A stretch of 64,000 nucleotides of DNA from Bradyrhizobium iriomotense (GTDB taxonomy: Bacteria > Pseudomonadota > Alphaproteobacteria > Rhizobiales > Xanthobacteraceae), in contig NZ_BSOW01000024.1 in the NCBI RefSeq assembly GCF_030160715.1, forward strand, positions 1 through 64,000. Reading direction: 5' to 3'. Under the pieces are notes generated by a model that saw nothing but the letters and a program-made list of their open reading frames with translations, did not search any database and was not told the origin of the DNA. Of this stretch, positions 59,720 through 64,000 are shown piece by piece. Positions within the stretch are counted from its first letter, which is position 1, and each line of letters starts with the position of its first letter. The position numbers and the translations under genes are program-made.

Positions 59720-60730
59720 TCACGCCGTCCGCGTGCGCCGACCCTCGATCGGATAGGCCGGGTCGTTGTAGCCCGGTGTCGAGGGATGACCCGAGGTGAC
59801 CAGGCGATCGATCAGCGCTTCGTCCTCGGCGGTGAAGCGATAGTCGAGCGCGCGGATGTAGTCGTCCCATTGCTGCTCGGTGCGCGGGCCGGCGATCACC
59901 GAGATGACGAAGGCCGAGTTGAGCACCCAGGCGACCGCGAACTGGCCGGCAGTGATGCCCTTCTTCTCCGCGTGTTGTTTGATCTCCTGCGCGAGCTTGA
60001 GCGACTCCGGCCGCCATTCGGTCTGCATCATGCGGGTGTCGTTGCGGCCCGCGCGCGTGTCCTTGTCGGGCGGCGCATCGGGGCGGTACTTGCCTGTCAG
60101 CACCCCGCGCGCCAGCGGGCTGTAGGGAACGATGCCGAGACCATAATAGCCGCAGGCCGGAAAGTGCTCGACCTCCGGCATGCGATTCATCGCGTTGTAA
60201 TAGGGCTGGCTCACCACGGGCCGGTCGATGCCAAGCCGGTCGCAGATGTTGCAGATCTCGGCGAGGCGCCAGGCGCGATAGTTCGAGACGCCGAAATAGC
60301 GCACCTTGCCCGCGCGGATCAGGTCTCCCATCGCGCGCACCGTTTCCTCGAGCGGCGTCGCGTGATCTTCCTTGTGCAGATAGTAGATATCGATGAAATC
60401 GGTGCCGAGGCGCTTCAAGCTTTCGTCGGCCGCCTGCACCACCCAGCGCCGCGACAGCCCGCCGCGATTGGGATCATCGCCCATGGGGTTGGCGAGTTTC
60501 GTGGCGAGCACCCAGGCGTGACGGTTGTTGGCGATCGCGCGTCCGACCACCTCCTCCGAGCCGCCCTTGGAATACGCGTCGGCCGTGTCGATGAAGTTGA
60601 TGCCCGCCTCGCGCGCCTTCGCGATGATCTTTGCGGAATCCGCTTCATTGGTGGGGCCGCCGAACATCATGGTGCCCAGGCAGATCGGCGAAACCTTCAG
60701 GCCACTGCGGCCGAGCTGGCGGTATTGCAT
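59720..60730 (-). CDS. Aldo/keto reductase
   Basis: A 336-residue AKR (TIM barrel, NADPH). The catalytic Asp-Tyr is in FIDTADAYSKGGSEE, Lys in VLATKLANP, and His in DIYYLHKEDHATPLEE. The C-terminal coenzyme motif is AGPRTEQQWDDYIRAL. It is of the YajO/AKR11-13-like single-domain type. It is the first gene of a two-gene operon with the TPR-like protein. Confidence 0.93.
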   Translation of the reverse strand: MQYRQLGRSGLKVSPICLGTMMFGGPTNEADSAKIIAKAREAGINFIDTADAYSKGGSEEVVGRAIANNRHAWVLATKLANPMGDDPNRGGLSRRWVVQAADESLKRLGTDFIDIYYLHKEDHATPLEETVRAMGDLIRAGKVRYFGVSNYRAWRLAEICNICDRLGIDRPVVSQPYYNAMNRMPEVEHFPACGYYGLGIVPYSPLARGVLTGKYRPDAPPDKDTRAGRNDTRMMQTEWRPESLKLAQEIKQHAEKKGITAGQFAVAWVLNSAFVISVIAGPRTEQQWDDYIRALDYRFTAEDEALIDRLVTSGHPSTPGYNDPAYPIEGRRTRTA

Positions 60731-60781
60731 GCGCTATTCCTCGATGCTTTTGCGGGCGGTAGCATAGCGGCCCAACTCCGT

Positions 60782-60861
60782 CATTGCGAGCGCAGCGAAG
60801 CAATCCAGCTATTCGCCCGCGGGAAACGCTGGATTGCTTCGTCGCTACGCACCTCGCAATG
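60782..60861. repeat. Dispersed cattgcgag...ctcgcaatg repeat, copy 2
   Basis: Outer arms cattgcgag/ctcgcaatg, with inner ccagc...gctgg and gaagcaatcc, as at 10731-10812. A cgtcgtcccggc/gccgggacgacg hairpin (60895-60922) follows. Confidence 0.8.
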
Positions 60862-60947
60862 ACGGTGTTGGTTTGACCGCCGCCGCTTCCCCAACGTCGT
60901 CCCGGCCTTCGCCGGGACGACGGCGGAGTATGTGGTGCGCGCGTGGC

Positions 60948-61403
60948 CTACTCCGGCCCCTTCAGGAACTTGAACACACCGTTCGCCATCACGATGCAGC
61001 GGTCGTCGACGGTGACTTCGGTGCTCATGAAGATAAGGCTGCGGGTCGAGCGCACCACGCGCGGGCGGGAGACCAGGATGTCGCCGATTTTTCCTGCTTC
61101 GACAAAATGCGTGTCGAGCTGCACCGTCGCCATGTACTGCTTGCCCGTCACGTAACGCGCCGTCATGCCGCAGGTGCGGTCGGCGAAGGTCATCGTCACG
61201 CCGCCCTGCACCATGCCGCGGCGGTTGTGATGCTTGTCCTGCGTGATCAACGCATATTCATGCTGGCCGTCGACCTCGCGCTCCCACAAGGGACCGATCA
61301 GGTGCATGAAGCCGGTGGTTTCGACAGCGGTCCAGCCGTCATGCTTGAGTCTTGCGGCAGCCTTGTCGATCATGTCCGGGTCCGTCTGTGAAAGCGCGCG
61401 CAT
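60948..61403 (-). CDS. PaaI-family hotdog thioesterase
   Basis: A 151-residue hotdog-fold protein. The catalytic segment HHNRRGMVQGGVTMTFADRTCG (shown as NRRGMVQGGVTMTFAD) and the strand TVQLDTHFVEAG match acyl-CoA thioesterases of the PaaI/acyl-ACP group. An intact counterpart to the broken PaaI gene at 48800-49258, though not its close copy. It lies near a Nudix gene on the opposite strand. Confidence 0.88.
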   Translation of the reverse strand: MRALSQTDPDMIDKAAARLKHDGWTAVETTGFMHLIGPLWEREVDGQHEYALITQDKHHNRRGMVQGGVTMTFADRTCGMTARYVTGKQYMATVQLDTHFVEAGKIGDILVSRPRVVRSTRSLIFMSTEVTVDDRCIVMANGVFKFLKGPE

Positions 61404-61448
61404 ATGCGCCTCATTTCATCAAGCGCGCTCCTGGTGTAGTCAAGCATC

Positions 61449-62076
61449 ATGAGACCCTTCGACGATGCCACACGGCGGAATATCGCCGGCGCCTGCGCGG
61501 CGTTTGCGCGCCTGCCCGACGATCACGCGCCGCCGGCGCTGAAGCGTGCCGCAGTCGCTATTGCGCTGACGGCGGCAGGCGAGGGGGCGCGACGCGGCGC
61601 TGCTGCTCACCTTGCGTGCATCAAACTTGCGCGCCCATCGCGGGCAATGGGCCTTGCCCGGCGGGCGCTGCGATGCCGGCGAAACGCCGGTCGCGGCGGC
61701 GCTGCGCGAGCTCGACGAGGAGCTCGGCTTGAGGTTTACCGCGGACGCGGTGCTCGGCCTCCTGGACGACTACCCGACCCGCTCCGGCTATCTGATCACG
61801 CCGGTCGTGGTTTGGGCCGCCGACAGCGAGACAATCGTTCCGAACCCGGAGGAGGTTGCCTCCGTGCATAGCATCGCGCTCGACACGATCGAGCGCGAGG
61901 ACGCCTTCGACTTTGTCGCGATCCCCGAGAGCGCGCGGCGCGTGATTCGCTTCCATCACGAAGGCAGCCTGATCCACGCCCCGACTGCCGCCCTGATCTA
62001 CCAGTTCCGTGAGGTGCTGGCGGGGCGCGCAACCCGCGTTGCCGAGCTGGAACAGCCCGTGTTCGCCTGGAAATGA
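61449..62076 (+). pseudogene. Nudix (CoA pyrophosphatase-like) hydrolase with a one-base frameshift
   Basis: The first frame (MRPFDDATRRNIAGACAAFA) leads into the beta-strand AAVAIALTAAGEG and then runs on as nonsense. The second frame holds RDAALLLTLRASNLRAHRGQ, the Nudix box GGRCDAGETPVAAALRELDEELG and the rest of the domain to 62076. One G too many in the run at 61583-61587 explains the shift; removal gives a continuous protein of about 208 residues. All Nudix-box acidic residues are present, so a sequencing error in a G-run or a recent mutation are both possible. Confidence 0.75.
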
Positions 62077-62135
62077 CCTTAGAGGTAAACGGCTTTTTAA
62101 CCTGACAGTCACGCGGCGCTTGCTAAGACGGTGCC

Positions 62136-63335
62136 ATGCATCACCAACCGATTCGGCGCGCTCTTGAGACCCTTGCGCTTGCACCGCTCGCGCTCGTCCT
62201 CTTCGCATCGCCCGCGCCCGCGCGCGACTCCTCCGCACTGCCGCCGGCCGTCAGCAATGCGATGGCGCAGGCTTCGCCGGCAGCCATCCTCGAATATCGC
62301 CGCAAGCTCGCGGAGTATCAGGAGGCGCGCGCCGCCTTCGACGCGGAGGCCGGCGCCTATTGGAGCCAGATCGCGGAGAAGCGGCGTGGCCGCAACGCCA
62401 AGCGGCGCAGCGGGCAACAGGTCACGCTCGACGATTACGTGCTGGAGCACCCGCCGCTCTATAACGGGCCGAAGCGGCCGGTGAATCCGGAGCCCACCGA
62501 GGAGCCGGAGCCTCGCCCGCGCAAGCAGATCCCCGTCGTCGCGGATCTGTTGCGCGCGGCGCAGGAGCTCTATCAGTTCACGCCGCAGCGGCCCGCGACC
62601 GAGGTCGAGTTCAAGCGCGCCTACGCGCGCTATGCGCTCGCTTTCGGGCTGACGCGCGAGCAGGCGGTGCGGGTCTATTCGTTCGAGACCGGCGGCACCG
62701 GCAATTACGACGTGCAAGCGGGCATTGAGCATGGCGGCAGGCGTGCGATCTCGACCGCGGTCGGTTACAACCAGCTGCTGACCACAAACAGCGTCGAGCT
62801 GCTCGCCGAGCAGGGCCATGAATTCATCCGTGCGCTCAGCGAGAAGGTGGCGCGGACCTCAGGGCCGGCGCGGAACGCGCTGGAGCACAAGCTTGGCGTA
62901 CTGAAGCGCATGGTGGCGCATGCGAAGTCGGTGCCGGACACCTGGTCGGAGCATGAGAAGATCGGCGACACCGCGCAGGGCTGGGCGATGCACGCCATGG
63001 TGCTCGACGTCGACGTCGGGCCGATGCTTCAGACCCACAAGCTTTTGACCTCGGTGCTGTTCGCGCGCGCCAAGGGCTATACCCGCCCGCTCACAGCCGC
63101 CGAGCTCGAGATGATGAATCTCACCGGCGACGGTACCGGCCTCGACATGGTGACGATGCCGCAAGCCATGCGCGAGCAGGTGCCGACCTCGAACTTCTTC
63201 CAGCGCGGCGGCTACGAGCGCAACCCGGTCGCGATCCGCCACAACACGGTGGCAAGGCTGCTGGCGGTGACCGATGCGCGGATGGATTCGAACAGCAGCA
63301 ACGCCGGGGCGAGGGAGCTGGCGGGGGCCTTCTAG
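62136..63335 (+). CDS. Exported protein with a lysozyme-like helical domain
   Basis: A 399-residue protein with a signal peptide (ALETLALAPLALVLFASPAP, cleavage after APA near residue 30), a helical region, a Pro/Glu-rich linker (PEPTEEPEPRPRK) and a C-terminal domain. The segment VRVYSFETGGTGNYDVQAGI followed by STAVGYNQLLTTNSVELL recalls lytic-transglycosylase-like folds (Glu-Thr-Gly-Gly then Gly-Tyr-x-Gln-Leu). It may act on peptidoglycan; this is a fold-level guess. Confidence 0.78.
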   Translation: MHHQPIRRALETLALAPLALVLFASPAPARDSSALPPAVSNAMAQASPAAILEYRRKLAEYQEARAAFDAEAGAYWSQIAEKRRGRNAKRRSGQQVTLDDYVLEHPPLYNGPKRPVNPEPTEEPEPRPRKQIPVVADLLRAAQELYQFTPQRPATEVEFKRAYARYALAFGLTREQAVRVYSFETGGTGNYDVQAGIEHGGRRAISTAVGYNQLLTTNSVELLAEQGHEFIRALSEKVARTSGPARNALEHKLGVLKRMVAHAKSVPDTWSEHEKIGDTAQGWAMHAMVLDVDVGPMLQTHKLLTSVLFARAKGYTRPLTAAELEMMNLTGDGTGLDMVTMPQAMREQVPTSNFFQRGGYERNPVAIRHNTVARLLAVTDARMDSNSSNAGARELAGAF

Positions 63336-63346
63336 CCCCAAGGTCG

Positions 63347-63483
63347 CTGTCATGCCCCGCCACCGGGTCTCGCCTTCGGCGAGTCCGATGACAGGCTCCG
63401 GCGGGGCATCCAGTACGCCGCGGCCTCTCCGTATCCCATCACGTCTCTGGAATACTGGATCACCCGCTTTCGCGGGTGATGAC
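63347..63483. repeat. Dispersed repeat with ggcatccagtac-type arms, copy 2
   Basis: gtcatgccccgcc and ggcggggcatccagtac pair, followed by aatactggatcacccgc-ttt-cgcgggtgatgac. It shares ggcatccagtac/gtactgg words with 53196-53296 and fills the gap between convergent genes. Confidence 0.65.
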
Positions 63484-63513
63484 GCCGAGTATTCATCGCG
63501 GCCGTGCCGTCCC

Positions 63514-63819
63514 TTACTGATCCGGGCCGAACTTGAACCGCCCGTCGCCCTCGAGGTACGGGCCGGTGCGCATGTAGAGCTGGCCGTTCTGGCCGATGAA
63601 GAACAGCGTGCCCCGCGGCACCTTCTTGGCGCCCTTCAGGAGGTCGCCGGCATTGCTGGTGCCCATCTTGTAGGAGAAGGTCTTGCCGTCCCTGTCATAG
63701 GCATAGCCCGTGTCGGGCTTCAGCTCCCACGGCGTCGCGGCGGTCTGCGCGATGGCCGGCGCGGCGAGCGCCCCAAGCAGCGCCGCGGCCATCAAGACCT
63801 TCATTGGAAATCCAGTCAT
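63514..63819 (-). CDS. Small exported hypothetical protein
   Basis: A 101-residue protein with a signal peptide (MTGFPMKVLMAAALLGALAA, cleavage after AIA at about residue 25). The mature part is hydrophilic (PDTGYAYDRDGKTFSYKMGT; TLFFIGQNGQLYMRTGPYLE). Start 63819 has GGGGAGG seven nt upstream; 63840 and 63804 are alternatives. Family unknown. Beyond it, 63820-64000 shows no gene. Confidence 0.72.
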   Translation of the reverse strand: MTGFPMKVLMAAALLGALAAPAIAQTAATPWELKPDTGYAYDRDGKTFSYKMGTSNAGDLLKGAKKVPRGTLFFIGQNGQLYMRTGPYLEGDGRFKFGPDQ

Positions 63820-64000
63820 CCTCATCCTCCCCATAACCACCTGGCTGCCGTTCCGAACAAATCACGAACGGTCTTTGCCGGTCTATCGATACGCGCCTCG
63901 ATCGCAATGCACCACGTCTCGCCCAACGGGTCATCGTGCCCAATCACATCCTGCCCAGCAGTTTGTGATTTTCCCCTCGTCCCCTCGCGACTATGGTCCG

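Noticed and set aside
59709..60017. Upstream extension of the TPR-like gene
   Set aside because: It overlaps the C-terminal coding region of the aldo/keto reductase in another frame, and the text is not TPR-like.

Overview
The window is a piece of an alphaproteobacterial chromosome, most likely Bradyrhizobium or a close relative in the Nitrobacteraceae. The assignment rests on the high GC content, the gene content, and dispersed two-hairpin intergenic repeats of the kind familiar from that group. The genes are densely packed, with many ATGA start/stop overlaps. No CRISPR array, prophage, integrase or complete insertion sequence was seen.

Layout. 0-3.7 kb: an EmrAB-type efflux pair divergent from a TetR regulator. 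3.7-8.3 kb: a MarR regulator with a crotonase-family enzyme, a chemoreceptor and an L-2-keto-3-deoxyarabonate dehydratase-like enzyme. 8.5-10.6 kb: a selenium-binding protein/methanethiol oxidase homologue overlapping a polytopic membrane protein. 10.8-25.0 kb: a large C-P lyase phosphonate locus. It consists of a minus-strand group (DUF1045 2H phosphoesterase, a divergent PhnM, a hexapeptide transferase), the importer phnCDEE, the regulator phnF, and phnGHIJKLMN followed by a flavoprotein gene. Two candidate Pho boxes and a strong palindrome at the phnF/phnG divide suggest control by phosphate limitation and by PhnF.

25.3-28.8 kb is a sulfur region. A short ORF ending in four cysteine codons precedes a 69-residue protein and an orphan sulfonate-binding protein (SsuA), followed by an alpha/beta hydrolase and MetY. 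29-33 kb: a second chemoreceptor, a LuxR-type regulator without a neighbouring luxI, a Tat-exported dienelactone hydrolase homologue, a RidA protein and tRNA-Thr(GGT). 34-40.3 kb: a cyclic-nucleotide-binding/thioredoxin-reductase-like fusion that lacks the redox CxxC, plus small enzymes and a TetR/SDR divergent pair. 40.4-44.6 kb: housekeeping genes (DUF2948, hisD, UPF0262, low-molecular-weight phosphatase, maf, yacG, tRNA-Phe).

45-50 kb: a DUF1326/DUF2182 pair, a SnoaL-like protein, a two-gene cassette of less GC-rich composition whose second gene has a curlin-like repeat and an apparent frameshift, and a PaaI thioesterase pseudogene. 50-64 kb: assorted enzymes (RibD-like reductase, flavin amine oxidase, EVE protein, acyl-CoA synthetase, aldo/keto reductase, hotdog thioesterase, a frameshifted Nudix hydrolase), TPR proteins and small exported proteins.

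The most interesting points are the poly-Cys leader ORF upstream of ssuA, a C-P lyase locus with no phnP but a 2H phosphoesterase that could replace it, the dual regulatory sites at phnF/phnG, the curlin-like cassette, and the redox-inactive TrxR-like fusion. All family assignments come from reading the sequence; no database search was run.
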